Part shown: positions 24,530 through 39,720 of the stretch, piece after piece
Position numbering within the stretch: position 1 is the stretch's first letter
Layout: each line of letters opens with the position of its first letter
Assembly (NCBI RefSeq): GCF_001083785.1
Contig: NZ_LAVL01000002.1
Span: 1-64,000 of the forward strand
Source: Nonomuraea sp. SBT364
GTDB taxonomy: Bacteria > Actinomycetota > Actinomycetes > Streptosporangiales > Streptosporangiaceae
DNA length: 64,000 bases
Direction of reading: 5' to 3'
Notes under the pieces: generated by a model
Databases searched by the model: none
What the model saw: only the letters and a program-made list of their open reading frames with translations
What the model was told of the DNA's origin: nothing
Program-made: the position numbers and the translations under genes

Positions 24530-26227
24530 TCAGCGGATGACGTACCAGGCGGGCAGGGAGAGGGGCCCGGCCGCGGGCAGCCCCAGCTCGGCCGACAGCC
24601 GTGCCAGCGGCCCCCAGGCGTCGAGCCGGACCCGGGCCAGCGCCGCCGCCCGGTCCTCGCTGGAGTCGGGCCCGCGCAGCCGCTCCAGCGGGTTGAGCCG
24701 CGGGAAGGTGCGCACCGGCGCGTCGTCGGACAGCCCGGCCCGCTTCCTGGCCAGGGCGAGCGCGTCCTCCAGGCCGCCGAGCTCGTCCACCAGCCCGCCG
24801 TCGCGGGCGTCGGCGCCGGTCCAGACGCGGCCCCTGGCCAGCTCGTGGGCCCGTTCGCGGGTCAGGGAGCGGCCTTCGGCGACCTTGCCCACGAAGTCGT
24901 CGTAGATGCGGTCGAGCCAGGCGTTGACCCGGGCCCACTGCTCGGGGGAGAAGCCGCGCGCGGTGGAGAACATGCCGGCGTTGGCGCCCTCGGCCACCAT
25001 CTCGGAGGTGACGCCGATCCGCTCCAGCAGCTCCGACAGCACGGGCTTGCCGCCGAACACGCCGATGGAGCCGGTCAGCGTGCCCGGCTGGGCGACGATC
25101 ACGTCGGCGGCCATGGAGACGAAGTAGCCGCCGGACGCGGCCAGGTCGCCCATGGACACGATGATCGGCTTGACCTTGCGGGTGAGCACGACCTCGCGCC
25201 AGACGGTGTCGGAGGCGACGTACGAGCCGCCGGGGCTGTCGACGCGGAACACGACGGCCTTGACGTGCTCGTCGCGCCGGGCCGCCCGCAGCGCGGCGCT
25301 GACCGTGTCGGAGCCCATGGCGCCGCTGCCGCCGAGCGGGCTGCGGCCGGAGCGGCCGCTGCGGATCTGGCCCATGCCGTGGACGAGCGCGATGCCGTCG
25401 GCGGTCGGGTTGGGCATCTTGCGCACGGCGGCGGCCTTGGCGTAGCGGGAGACGTAGAGCAGGTGCGCCTCGTCGCCGGCGGCACGCTTGACCTCGTCGT
25501 ACACCTCGTCGCGGTAGGCCAGGCCGTCGACCAGCCCGGCCTGGAGCGCCTCGGGGCCGATGAACGGGCCCTGGTCGAACAGCTCGCGGACCTTGGCCGG
25601 GTCGAGCCGGCGGCCGTCGGCGATGCCGGCGGTGAGCTGGCCGGTGACGGACTCGACGATCCGGCTGATCGACTCGCGGTGCGGCTCGGTCATGTGGTCG
25701 TGGGTGAAGGTGTTGGCGGCGGTCTTGTACTCGTGCCGCTGGCCCATCTCGTAGCCGACGCCGAGCTTGGTCAGCGCGCCCTTGACGAAGCGCTGCTCCA
25801 TGGCGATGCCGGTCAGCCCGACGTCGCCGCTGGGCTGCAGGTAGACGCGTTCGAAGGCGCTGGCCAGGTAGTAGGGCACGGTGCCGCTGCCGAACTCGCC
25901 GAACGTCTCGCCGAAGGCCACGGTCAGCTTGCCCGAGGCGCGGAAGTGCACCACGGCCTGGCGCAGCTCCTGGACGGTGGCCAGGCCCAGCGGATTGCCG
26001 CCGATCTTCACGATGAGCGCCTTGACCCGGGAGTCCTGCCTGGCGCGCTTGAGCCCGGCCAGCACGTCGGACAGGCGCGGCTTGCGCATGGAGAGCACGG
26101 CGGCGAGCGGGTCGGCGGGCGGGCCCTCGATCACCCCTTCGGTGAGGTCCAGTTCCAGCACCAGGGGCGCGGTGCGCCGCTGACGGAGCTTGCCGACGGT
26201 TTCGATGATCGCTTTGCCTGCGTCCAT
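24530..26227 (-). CDS. sppA: signal peptide peptidase SppA, 67K type (S49 peptidase)
   Basis: 565 aa with tandem S49 halves, as in the long SppA form. The catalytic dyad is split across the halves: Lys168 in HEYKTAANTF and Ser365 in GDLAASGGYF. The PGG loop (VDSPGGSYVASD) is present. In Gram-negatives this protease degrades cleaved signal peptides at the membrane, but no N-terminal membrane helix is seen here, so it may be cytoplasmic or peripheral. It follows the two subtilisin genes on the same strand with a 36-base gap, giving a cluster of three serine proteases. Confidence 0.9.
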   Translation of the reverse strand: MDAGKAIIETVGKLRQRRTAPLVLELDLTEGVIEGPPADPLAAVLSMRKPRLSDVLAGLKRARQDSRVKALIVKIGGNPLGLATVQELRQAVVHFRASGKLTVAFGETFGEFGSGTVPYYLASAFERVYLQPSGDVGLTGIAMEQRFVKGALTKLGVGYEMGQRHEYKTAANTFTHDHMTEPHRESISRIVESVTGQLTAGIADGRRLDPAKVRELFDQGPFIGPEALQAGLVDGLAYRDEVYDEVKRAAGDEAHLLYVSRYAKAAAVRKMPNPTADGIALVHGMGQIRSGRSGRSPLGGSGAMGSDTVSAALRAARRDEHVKAVVFRVDSPGGSYVASDTVWREVVLTRKVKPIIVSMGDLAASGGYFVSMAADVIVAQPGTLTGSIGVFGGKPVLSELLERIGVTSEMVAEGANAGMFSTARGFSPEQWARVNAWLDRIYDDFVGKVAEGRSLTRERAHELARGRVWTGADARDGGLVDELGGLEDALALARKRAGLSDDAPVRTFPRLNPLERLRGPDSSEDRAAALARVRLDAWGPLARLSAELGLPAAGPLSLPAWYVIR

Positions 26228-26263
26228 GAAGCCACCCTAAGCGGCAGGAGCCGGACGTGCGGG

Positions 26264-27598
26264 TCAGACCTGGGGCGTGCCCGCGGTGGCTGCGCCCAGG
26301 TCGATGCGGGCGGTGGCGACGGAGGTGTATTCGATGCGCAGGCCCGTGGTCTGCAGCCGCTGCAGCGCCTGCGTGGCGGTCAGGTTCGGGAAGGCCTGCT
26401 TCAGCAGCGCAAAGCTGCCCGCCACGTGCGGGGCGGCCATCGACGTGCCGCTCATCAGCCCGTACGCGTCGTCCGGCACCGAGGCGTTGACGTCCACGCC
26501 GGGCGCGAGCAGGTCGAGCAGTGTCCCCCGGTTGGAGAACGTGGCGATCCGGTTGGTGTCGTCGGTGGCGCCGACGGTGACGGCGCTGGATACGCAGGCG
26601 GGGGAGGCGACGGCGTCGGTCCATCCGTCGTTGCCGGCCGCGACGACCGGGGTGGTGCCGAGCGCCAGCAACTGGTCGAACTGCGGCTTGAGGGCGCCCG
26701 CGCCCGGGTCGGCGTCGCAGTGCTGCCGGTGCGGCCCGCCGCCGCCGAGGCTCATGTTGACGGCGGCCACGTTGCGTTCCTTGGCGACTTTCGCGAGGTA
26801 CTCCAGCGCCAGCTTCTGGTCGGAGGTGTAGCTCAGGAGGCACGGCGTCTGCGCGCCGCAGGTGGCGGTGCTGTTGATGCGGGTGAAGACCTGGATGGGC
26901 AGGATGCCCGCCTCCGGGGCGACGCCGTCGGCGGGGGCGCCGGTGGCCATCTTGCCCGCGGCGATGCCGGCCACGTGGGTGCCGTGGTCGCAGTGGTTGG
27001 CGCCGCCGGCCAGGCACTGCTGGGTCTCGGCGTCGGCGGCTCCGGGCCCGGTCTGGTTGGACTGGCCGTTCGGGCACAGTGAGACGGCCTCGCCGGCCGC
27101 GTCGGAGGTGGAGAAGCAGGCCTCGTCCACGATCCGGCCGGCCAGGAACGGGTGGTCGCGGTCGATGCCGGTGTCGAGCACGGCGACGGTGGTGCCCTTG
27201 CCGGTCCAGCCTGCCGCGTGCGCCTTGTCCGCGCCGATCACCTTGGTGGTCTCGGCCAGGAACGGCTTGCTCAGCCCGTCCTCGTACACGGCCTTGACCC
27301 GCGAGTCCTTCTTGAGGTGCGCCAGCGCGGCGGCGTCGATCTCGGCGACGAAGAACGTCGGCGACTCGGTGGCCTCCAGCACCCTGGCGGAGGAGGAGCC
27401 CTTCTCGACGTCGCCGGCCACGGCGCTGACGCTCTGGCCGGGCTTGACCTCGATGATCGAGCGCACCTTCTGGCGCGCGTCGATCTGGGCGATCAGGGCC
27501 GGGCTGATCACCGGGTCACCGGCGTCGGCCTGCCCGGCGGCCGTCGCGGCGAGGACGGTCGAGGTCGTGGCCAGGGCCACCAGGAGCATGCGTCTCAC
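26264..27598 (-). CDS. secreted subtilisin-like serine protease (S8) 1
   Basis: 444 aa. Signal peptide (MRRMLLVALATTSTVLAATAAG), a short I9-like propeptide region up to about residue 118, then the catalytic domain. The triad is intact: Asp142 (AVLDTGID), His205 (DHGTHVAG), Ser386 (GTSMAAPHVAG), with the oxyanion Asn in AAGND. Cysteine pairs around 160-205 and 247-253 suggest disulfides in the exported enzyme. It ends soon after the S8 fold. It is a close relative of the next upstream gene, which shares GADKAHAAG and the cysteine pattern, so the two are tandem duplicates. Confidence 0.92.
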   Translation of the reverse strand: MRRMLLVALATTSTVLAATAAGQADAGDPVISPALIAQIDARQKVRSIIEVKPGQSVSAVAGDVEKGSSSARVLEATESPTFFVAEIDAAALAHLKKDSRVKAVYEDGLSKPFLAETTKVIGADKAHAAGWTGKGTTVAVLDTGIDRDHPFLAGRIVDEACFSTSDAAGEAVSLCPNGQSNQTGPGAADAETQQCLAGGANHCDHGTHVAGIAAGKMATGAPADGVAPEAGILPIQVFTRINSTATCGAQTPCLLSYTSDQKLALEYLAKVAKERNVAAVNMSLGGGGPHRQHCDADPGAGALKPQFDQLLALGTTPVVAAGNDGWTDAVASPACVSSAVTVGATDDTNRIATFSNRGTLLDLLAPGVDVNASVPDDAYGLMSGTSMAAPHVAGSFALLKQAFPNLTATQALQRLQTTGLRIEYTSVATARIDLGAATAGTPQV

Positions 27599-27651
27599 GG
27601 TCGGACAGATGCCCGCACGTGGTGCGCCTGATGTCCGGGTTTCCTGAGTGA

Positions 27652-29571
<1,920 letters not shown>

Positions 29572-29578
29572 CGGCGTC

Positions 29579-29602
29579 CTCCGAGAAGGGATGATCTCGG
29601 AG
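29579..29602 (-). promoter_or_regulatory. hairpin covering the ribosome binding site of subtilisin 2
   Basis: On the minus strand CTCCGAGA (29602-29595) pairs perfectly with TCTCGGAG (29586-29579). The 3' arm contains most of the GGAGG Shine-Dalgarno at 29582-29578, so the folded leader would block initiation at the GTG. Confidence 0.5.
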
Positions 29603-29629
29603 TTTAGGGCGATTTGTCCCTCAGAAACA

Positions 29630-29641
29630 GGGCTGAAGCCC
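29630..29641 (-). terminator. weak terminator after glgB
   Basis: GGGC-TGAA-GCCC hairpin (29630-29641) followed on the minus strand by TGTTTCT, 17 bases past the glgB stop. The stem is short, so this is tentative. Confidence 0.35.
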
Positions 29642-29657
29642 CTTTCTCACCAGACTT

Positions 29658-31811
29658 TCAGGCACCCTTCGTCAACCAGACAGCTCCCAGCGGCGGCACC
29701 CGCAGCGTCGTCGAATAGGGCAGCCCATGACACGGCTCCTCGACTGCCTCGATCACGCCCATGTTCCCGACGCCGCTGCCCCAGTACTCGTAGGCGTCGG
29801 TGTTGACCGCCTCCGTCCACTCCCCGCCGTACGGCAGGCCCAGCCGGTAGCTCTCGTGCGGCCCGCCGCTGAAGTTGACCACGCACGCCACCGCGGACCC
29901 GTCGGCCGCGTAACGCAGGAACGACAGCGTGTTGCCCGGGGCGTCGTCGGCGTCGATCCACCGGAACCCGTCAGGCGTCGAGTCCTGCTCCCACATCGCC
30001 GGGGTGTCGCGGTAGAGCCGGTTCAGGTCGCGCACCAGCCGCTGCACGCCCTGGTGGCCGTCGAACTCCAGCACCCACCAGTCGAGCCCGCGCTCCTCCG
30101 ACCACTCCGAGCCCTGGCCGAACTCCCCGCCCATGAACAGCAGCTGCTTGCCCGGATGCGCCCACATGAACGCCAGCAGCGCCCGCAACTGGGCGAAGCG
30201 CTGCCACTCGTCGCCGGGCATCTTGCCCATCAGCGAGCCCTTGCCGTGCACCACCTCGTCATGAGACAGCGGCAGCACGTAGTTCTCCGAATAGGCGTAG
30301 ATCAGCGAGAACGTCATCTGATGGTGGTGGTACTGCCGGAAGACCGGCTCATGCCGGAGATATTCCAGCGTGTCGTGCATCCAGCCCATGTTCCACTTGA
30401 ACCCGAACCCGAGCCCGCCCAGGTGCGCCGGTCGTGACACGCCCGGCCACGCCGTCGACTCCTCGGCCACGGTGGTGATGCCCGGCGCCTCCCGGTAGCA
30501 GACCGCGTTCATCTCCTTGATGAACTCGACGGCGTCCAGGTTCTCGCGCCCGCCGTAGACGTTGGGGGTCCACTCGCCCTCGCGCCGCGAGTAGTCCAGG
30601 TAGAGCATCGACGCCACCGCGTCCACCCGCAGCCCGTCGACGTGGAACTCCTTCAGCCAGTAGACCGCGTTGGCGACCAGGAAGTTGCGCACCTCCCTGC
30701 GGCCGAAGTCGAACACGTACGTCCCCCAGTCGGGGTGCTCGCCCCTGGCCGGGTCGGCGTGCTCGTACAGCGGGGTGCCGTCGAAGCGGGCCAGCGCCCA
30801 GTCGTCCATCGGGAAGTGCGCCGGCACCCAGTCGAGCAGCACGCCGATGCCGCGCTGGTGCATCCGGTCGACGAACCGGCGGAACTCGTCGGGCGTGCCG
30901 AAGCGGGCCGTCGGCGCGTAGTAGGAGGTCACCTGGTAGCCCCACGAGCCGCCGAACGGGTGCTCGGCCACCGGCAGCAGCTCCACGTGCGTGAACCCCA
31001 TGTCGGCCACGTACTCCGAGAGCTGCTCGGCGAGCTCCAGGTAGGACAGGCCGGGCCGCCACGAGCCCAGGTGCACCTCGTAGATGCTCATCGGCCCGCG
31101 CTGCGCCTGCTTGTCGCGGCGCGCGGCCATCCACGCGTCGTCCTCCCAGGTGTAGAGCGACTCCTCCACGACCGAGGCGGTCTGCGGCGGCACCTCCGTC
31201 CGGCGCGCCATCGGGTCGGCCTTGTCCCGCCACACGCCGTCGGCGCCCAGGATCTGGTACTTGTACCGCTCGCCCGCCTCCAGACCGGGGACGAACAGCT
31301 CCCACACGCCCGAACGGCCCAGCGACCGCATCGGGTAGGCGGTGCCGTCCCAGTGGTTGAAGTCGCCGACGACCCGGATGCCGCGCGCGTTGGGCGCCCA
31401 GACGGCGAACGCGGTGCCGTGCACGTCCTGGTGCTCCATCACGCGGGCGCCGAGCACCTCCCACAGCCGCTCGTGCCGCCCCTCGCCGATCAGGTGCAGG
31501 TCCACCTCGCCCAGCGTCGGCCAGTGCCGGTACGGGTCGCGCGTCTCGTGCGGCTCGCCCCCGGGGTACTGGACGCTCAGCGTGTAGCCGGGCACCTTGT
31601 CCAGCCCCTGCACCGTGGTCTCGAACACGCCGTGGGCCTGGTGCTTGAGGTCGTGGGTGGTGCCGTCGTCCAGCACCACCCGGACCCGTTCGGCGAGCGG
31701 GCGCAGCGCCCGGAAGGTGACTCCACCCGCGACGGGGTGCGCCCCCAGCACCGAGTGCGGATCATGGTGCGCCCCGCCCGCGAGGCGGTCGAGCTCTGTC
31801 CTCATCGGCAT
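29658..31811 (-). CDS. glgB: 1,4-alpha-glucan branching enzyme
   Basis: 717 aa, the usual length. An N-terminal CBM48 region pair ([10 protein letters not shown], then [22 protein letters not shown]), a GH13 catalytic barrel and a C-terminal beta domain are all present. The GH13 catalytic residues appear as the nucleophile Asp in [10 protein letters not shown], the acid/base Glu in [10 protein letters not shown] and the transition-state Asp in [12 protein letters not shown]. It cuts alpha-1,4 chains and re-attaches them as alpha-1,6 branches, finishing the glucan made by GlgE. In many actinobacteria it belongs to the glgE operon. Here it is separated from mak by an oppositely oriented MFS gene and vapBC, and so needs its own promoter in 31812-31950. 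Confidence 0.95.
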   Translation of the reverse strand: MPMRTELDRLAGGAHHDPHSVLGAHPVAGGVTFRALRPLAERVRVVLDDGTTHDLKHQAHGVFETTVQGLDKVPGYTLSVQYPGGEPHETRDPYRHWPTLGEVDLHLIGEGRHERLWEVLGARVMEHQDVHGTAFAVWAPNARGIRVVGDFNHWDGTAYPMRSLGRSGVWELFVPGLEAGERYKYQILGADGVWRDKADPMARRTEVPPQTASVVEESLYTWEDDAWMAARRDKQAQRGPMSIYEVHLGSWRPGLSYLELAEQLSEYVADMGFTHVELLPVAEHPFGGSWGYQVTSYYAPTARFGTPDEFRRFVDRMHQRGIGVLLDWVPAHFPMDDWALARFDGTPLYEHADPARGEHPDWGTYVFDFGRREVRNFLVANAVYWLKEFHVDGLRVDAVASMLYLDYSRREGEWTPNVYGGRENLDAVEFIKEMNAVCYREAPGITTVAEESTAWPGVSRPAHLGGLGFGFKWNMGWMHDTLEYLRHEPVFRQYHHHQMTFSLIYAYSENYVLPLSHDEVVHGKGSLMGKMPGDEWQRFAQLRALLAFMWAHPGKQLLFMGGEFGQGSEWSEERGLDWWVLEFDGHQGVQRLVRDLNRLYRDTPAMWEQDSTPDGFRWIDADDAPGNTLSFLRYAADGSAVACVVNFSGGPHESYRLGLPYGGEWTEAVNTDAYEYWGSGVGNMGVIEAVEEPCHGLPYSTTLRVPPLGAVWLTKGA

Positions 31812-31950
31812 GCTCCCAACCCTGCCCTACGACGACCGTCCAACCCAGCCACTGCCCGCTTTCACCGAGACAATCACCGAAAGTGCGGAATCTTGGGTTT
31901 ATCGGGAAGTCCTTGACCTCAAGCGCAATTGAGTTCCTAGCGTTCCATGC

Positions 31951-33483
31951 ATGAACATAGAACGTGCTGGCAGGCGGGAGTGGATCGGCCTGGCCGTCCT
32001 CATCCTGCCGACGCTGCTGCTTTCCATTGACGTGAGCGTGCTGCACCTGGCCGCGCCGGCGCTGAGCGAGGACCTGCGGCCGACCGGGGCGCAGTTGTTG
32101 TGGATCAACGACATCTACGGCTTCCTCATCGCCGGATTCCTGATCACCATGGGCACGATCGGCGACCGCGTCGGGCGCAGGCGGCTGCTGCTGATCGGCG
32201 CGGCGGCCTTCGCCGTGGCCTCCGCGCTGGCCGCCTACGCGCCGAGCGCCGAGGTGCTCATCGCGGCGCGGGCGCTGCTGGGCATCGCCGGGGCGACGCT
32301 GATGCCGTCCACGCTGGCGTTGATCCGCAACATGTTCCACGATCCCGCCCAGCGGACCACGGCCATCAGCCTGTGGATGGTCGGGTTCACCGGCGGCATG
32401 GTGATCGGCCCGCTGGTGGGCGGCGCCCTGCTGGAGAACTTCTGGTGGGGGTCGGCGTTCCTGCTGGGCGTGCCGGTGATGGCGGTGCTGCTCGTGGCCG
32501 GTCCGCTGCTGCTGCCTGAATACCGCGCTCCCGACCCCGGCCGGCTCGACCTGGTCAGCGTCGTGCTGTCGGTCGTGGCCGCCCTCACCGCCACCTACGG
32601 CGTCAAGGAGCTGGCCGCCGGCGAGCCCGGCCCTCTCGCCGTCGCCGCCCTGGTCACCGGCCTGGTGCTGGCCGTCGTCTTCATCCGGCGGCAGCGCACG
32701 ATCGCCGACCCGCTGCTGGACCTCAAGCTGTTCGCCGAGCGTCGTTTCAGCGGCTCGCTCGCCAGCCTGATGCTCGTCATCCTGGTCGGCCCCGGCATCG
32801 GCCTGCTCGCCGGGCAGTACATGCAGCTCGTCGCCGGGCTGTCGCCGCTGGAGGCCGGTCTGTGGACGCTGCCGTCCACCGCGGCCGTCATCGCCGGCTT
32901 CGTGGTGGCGCCGCTGCTGGCCCGCCGCATCAGGCCCGGGTACGTGTCCGCCGCGGGGCTCGTGCTGGGCGCGGGCGGTCTGCTGCTGATCACCCAGCCC
33001 GGACTCGGGCCGCTGGTGGCCGGTCAGACGCTGTTCTTCCTCGGCGCGTCGCCGCTGCTGGTGCTGGGCACCGACATGGTCGTCGGCTCCGCCCCGCCGG
33101 AGCGGTCGGGCTCGGCGGCGGCGCTGTCGGAGACGGCCCAGGAGTTCGGCGGCGCGCTCGGCCTGGCGATCTTCGGCAGCATCGCGGCCGCCGTCTACAC
33201 CGCGCGGCTCGCCGTACCGCGAGGCGTCTCCCCGGAGGCGGCAGAGGCGGCCGCCGACACGCTCGGCGGCGCGCCGGCGGTCGCGGCGCAGCACCCCTCG
33301 CCCATCGCGGGCGCGCTTCTCGACACGGCCCGCGCCGCCTTCGGCGACGGTCTGGCCACCGCCGCCGCGACCGGCGCGTTCACCCTCCTGGTCGCCGCGG
33401 CCCTCGCCGCGACCACCCTGCGGCGTGTCCCGGCGCTCGCCGCCGCCGGACGAGCGGACACTCCCGTGCCGGCCCGCGACTGA
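31951..33483 (+). CDS. MFS drug exporter, DHA2 family (14 TM)
   Basis: 510 aa, about 14 predicted helices, the QacA/SmvA/EmrB class. Visible hallmarks are the N-terminal LLSIDVSVLHLAAPAL (antiporter helix 1 with acidic residue), the loop GRRRLL after helix 2 and the segment ALLGIAGATLMPSTLAL. It should export hydrophobic or cationic drugs by proton antiport. It is inserted between glgB and vapBC on the opposite strand and looks unrelated to glucan metabolism. The ATG has no strong Shine-Dalgarno sequence. No regulator is adjacent. Confidence 0.9.
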   Translation: MNIERAGRREWIGLAVLILPTLLLSIDVSVLHLAAPALSEDLRPTGAQLLWINDIYGFLIAGFLITMGTIGDRVGRRRLLLIGAAAFAVASALAAYAPSAEVLIAARALLGIAGATLMPSTLALIRNMFHDPAQRTTAISLWMVGFTGGMVIGPLVGGALLENFWWGSAFLLGVPVMAVLLVAGPLLLPEYRAPDPGRLDLVSVVLSVVAALTATYGVKELAAGEPGPLAVAALVTGLVLAVVFIRRQRTIADPLLDLKLFAERRFSGSLASLMLVILVGPGIGLLAGQYMQLVAGLSPLEAGLWTLPSTAAVIAGFVVAPLLARRIRPGYVSAAGLVLGAGGLLLITQPGLGPLVAGQTLFFLGASPLLVLGTDMVVGSAPPERSGSAAALSETAQEFGGALGLAIFGSIAAAVYTARLAVPRGVSPEAAEAAADTLGGAPAVAAQHPSPIAGALLDTARAAFGDGLATAAATGAFTLLVAAALAATTLRRVPALAAAGRADTPVPARD

Positions 33484-33505
33484 CGTCCGCCCGCCGCCTG
33501 TCGCC

Positions 33506-33907
33506 TCAGATGCCGACGAACTGGACCCGGCCGCCGCACAGCCGGGCCATGTCGTCGACGTCGGAGGTCAGCATGACCACCGGGCCGGGCTGACGTAGTG
33601 CCATCTCGGCGACCGTCGCGTCGATCGCGTACTTGTGACCATGCAGGCCCGCGGCCTTGAGCAGCCTCGCGGACGCCTTCGCCGTACGCTCGGTCACCGG
33701 CTCGACCCTGACCCGGGAAAGCACCCATTGCAGGCGGGGCAGGTTCGCCCTCGCGTGGCTGACTTCCACGATGGTGTTGGCGCCGATGACGAAATCGGCG
33801 CCCATGGTATGGAACACCTGGAACATCGCGAGGAGCTCACGGTCCTCCGCCAGCCAGGCGGAGACTCCCTGAGAGTCCAGGACGACGGTTTCGACATGTT
33901 TGATCAC
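33506..33907 (-). CDS. PIN-domain toxin, VapC-like
   Basis: 133 aa. PIN-domain acidic residues are visible at Asp11 (VVLDSQGVSAWL), a central Glu (NTIVEVSHAR), Asp in YAIDATVAEMA and Asp in LTSDVDDM, which suits a Mg-dependent ribonuclease. VapC toxins cut tRNA or rRNA when freed from their antitoxin. The start overlaps the antitoxin stop by 4 bases, giving coupled synthesis. Confidence 0.82.
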   Translation of the reverse strand: MIKHVETVVLDSQGVSAWLAEDRELLAMFQVFHTMGADFVIGANTIVEVSHARANLPRLQWVLSRVRVEPVTERTAKASARLLKAAGLHGHKYAIDATVAEMALRQPGPVVMLTSDVDDMARLCGGRVQFVGI

Positions 33908-34152
33908 GCGACGTGCGCCGAGCCGCCGGGTTCTGTCCCGCCGAAGATCCTGGCGTGTGCCCGGGCCAGCTCCTCCTCGCTGAACTCGCCGTGCTCCTCC
34001 TGGTGGCGAAGCAGGTCGGCGGCGAGGAGCTGGTGCCGCAGCTGGCGTGCCACCGCCTCGGCGACATAGCTGGAGACGTTGTCGGTGAGCTTCCTGAGCT
34101 CGGCGACCTGGTCATTCGGCAACGTCACGGTGATGCGGGTCGTGTCTGCCAT
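33904..34152 (-). CDS. ribbon-helix-helix antitoxin, VapB-like
   Basis: 82 aa. The N-terminal strand TTRITVTLPNDQVAEL and following helices (SYVAEAVARQL) are a CopG/RHH DNA-binding dimer fold, and the C-terminal helix should wrap the toxin. Such antitoxins repress their own promoter. The first 41 bases lie inside the 3' end of mak in another frame, so its promoter and start are embedded in mak coding sequence, or it is translated from the mak message. Confidence 0.82.
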   Translation of the reverse strand: MADTTRITVTLPNDQVAELRKLTDNVSSYVAEAVARQLRHQLLAADLLRHQEEHGEFSEEELARAHARIFGGTEPGGSAHVA

Positions 34153-35512
34153 CAGGCAAGCATACTGCGGTATGACGGAAGGCGGCCAGGGGGATCGACA
34201 CCCAGGCCGGGCGGTTGCGGGCCTCGTAGACGACCTCGTAGACGGCCTTCGACAGCTCGAACGCGCGCAGCAGAGCCGCGTCGCCCGGTGTGATCACGCC
34301 GCCGCCCTGCAGGTAGCCGTCGAGGAACGCCGCCCGGTTGCGGGCGGCCCACTCGTCGGCCTTGGGCTCCAGCTTCTCCGCCTCGGCGTGACCGGCCAGC
34401 AGGTGCCGGGCCGCGTAGTCGAACGAGCGCAGCATCCCGGCCACGTCCCGCAGCGGCGAGGACAAGGCCCGGCGCTCGGCCAGCGGCTGGCCGGGCTCGC
34501 CCTCGAAGTCGAGCACCACCCAGTCGCTGGTGGTGCGCATCACCTGGCCGAGGTGGTAGTCGCCGTGCACGCGCTGCACGGGCACCTCGGTGGTGAGCTC
34601 CTCCACCTGGTGGTAGGCGGACTCCAGGACGCCGACGTGCGGGCGCAGCTCGGGCACCTCGGCGACGGCCCGGCCCAGCCTGCGCCGGAACCCCTCGGCC
34701 ATCCGCTTGACCTCGTGCATCTCGACCACGCCGGTGGGGAAGGCGGCGGCCAGCTCCCGGTGGACGGTCGCGGTGGCCGCGCCGAGCCTGGTCGCCTCGG
34801 CCGCGAAGTCGCCGCCCGCCTCGGCGGCCGATATTCCGGACAGCGAGTTGTACAGGTCCCGCACGCTGGTGAGGGCCAGGTCCCAGCCGTCGGTGGAGTT
34901 CGACAGGAACTCCTGCATGATCGCCAGCGTCGTCGGAGTGCCGTCCAGGTCGGTCTCGATCCACCCGTACGGCTGGGCGATGTGCGGCGCATCGCGTTCG
35001 GCCAGCGCGGTGACGACCTCCAGTTCGGGGTTCACACCCGGGATGAGCCGCCGGAACAGCTTGCAGATGTACGCGTCCCCGAACACCAGCGAGGTGTTGG
35101 ACTGCTCGGCCCCCAGCACGAGGCTGCGCGGCGAGGTGTCGATCTCGACGCCGGGCAGGTGCCGGAACCGCACGCCGTCCTGGCCGGAGCCGTCCGCCAT
35201 CGACTCCAGCATCCAGTGGGTCAGCTCGTTGTCGTGGACCGCGTCGTACGCCGACCATTCGACGCCGCCGGTCGCGTACGGCCCGATGAGGGCGTGGGTG
35301 AGCGTGTCGGGGAGCTCGGTGCGCAGCCCGAGCAGGAGCTGGTAGCGCTCGCGGGAGCCGTCCTGCCACACCGAGGCGATCAGGTGGCGCAGGCAGGGGT
35401 CGCCCGCCTGGACGACGACGTCCGAGTCGATCGACAGGGAGTCGATCGGGCGCCCCTTGCCACCGAACCAGCGCTGTCTGCTGATCCATGCGGCAAGGAG
35501 CTCGTCAAGCAC
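34112..35512 (-). CDS. mak: maltokinase
   Basis: 466 aa. The protein opens AAWISRQRWFGGKGR, the cap typical of actinobacterial maltokinases (Pep2/Mak). It has the aminoglycoside-phosphotransferase-like catalytic loop VHGDYHLGQVM and the metal-binding VVLDFEGEPGQPLAERR. It phosphorylates maltose from TreS to maltose-1-phosphate, the substrate of GlgE. Only 3 bases separate it from the treS stop. The last 20 or so residues after the conserved RNRPAWVSIPLAA do not look like the family and run into the vapB start, so the natural C-terminus may have been replaced. Confidence 0.92.
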   Translation of the reverse strand: MLDELLAAWISRQRWFGGKGRPIDSLSIDSDVVVQAGDPCLRHLIASVWQDGSRERYQLLLGLRTELPDTLTHALIGPYATGGVEWSAYDAVHDNELTHWMLESMADGSGQDGVRFRHLPGVEIDTSPRSLVLGAEQSNTSLVFGDAYICKLFRRLIPGVNPELEVVTALAERDAPHIAQPYGWIETDLDGTPTTLAIMQEFLSNSTDGWDLALTSVRDLYNSLSGISAAEAGGDFAAEATRLGAATATVHRELAAAFPTGVVEMHEVKRMAEGFRRRLGRAVAEVPELRPHVGVLESAYHQVEELTTEVPVQRVHGDYHLGQVMRTTSDWVVLDFEGEPGQPLAERRALSSPLRDVAGMLRSFDYAARHLLAGHAEAEKLEPKADEWAARNRAAFLDGYLQGGGVITPGDAALLRAFELSKAVYEVVYEARNRPAWVSIPLAAFRHTAVCLPDGRHDPHHRDVAE

Positions 35513-35515
35513 GTC

Positions 35516-37211
<1,696 letters not shown>

Positions 37212-37216
<5 letters not shown>

Positions 37217-37242
37217 GAGCTGCCCCCTCGGGGGCTCATGAG
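37212..37242 (-). promoter_or_regulatory. hairpin enclosing treS start codon and ribosome binding site
   Basis: CTCATGAGC (37212-37220) and GCTCATGAG (37234-37242) are perfect inverted repeats around an inner CCCC/GGGG stem. On the treS transcript the 3' arm holds the ATG and the inner stem the GGGGG Shine-Dalgarno. The 5' arm also contains an ATG opening an eight-codon frame whose TGA overlaps the treS ATG. Confidence 0.5.
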
Positions 37243-37287
37243 GGAGGCGCTTTCACACACGTTGAAGACTCCCCGCTGAATTCAGTT

Positions 37288-39480
<2,193 letters not shown>

Positions 39481-39720
39481 CGCATTCAAAGGTTGCGACG
39501 GCACACTCGGTACCGCCGGAGGCTTTCCGTGGCAGGAACGATCCTTGCATGTAAATTGCGGGCAGCAGTGGATAGAACCCCCGAGTGTCACCGGGAGAAC
39601 TGACATTGGAAGAAGTTGCCCCAATCGTCCCTCTTCATGCTTCCTCCTGGAAGGGGTTTGAAGGTCCTCCCCTCCGGTGAAGGACTCAGACGTCCCTCCT
39701 AGCCCATAGGGTTCGAAATT
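39481..39720. promoter_or_regulatory. divergent promoter region, glgE / glgP
   Basis: 240 bases between the glgE and glgP starts. It must hold both promoters and any common operator, so synthesis and breakdown of alpha-glucan may be switched together. An AGGG lies about 10 bases before the glgP GTG. I could not assign -10/-35 boxes with confidence. Confidence 0.4.

Noticed and set aside
24467..27082. An 871-codon plus-strand frame opposite sppA and subtilisin 1
   Set aside because: Shadow of two well-supported minus-strand proteases with intact catalytic residues.
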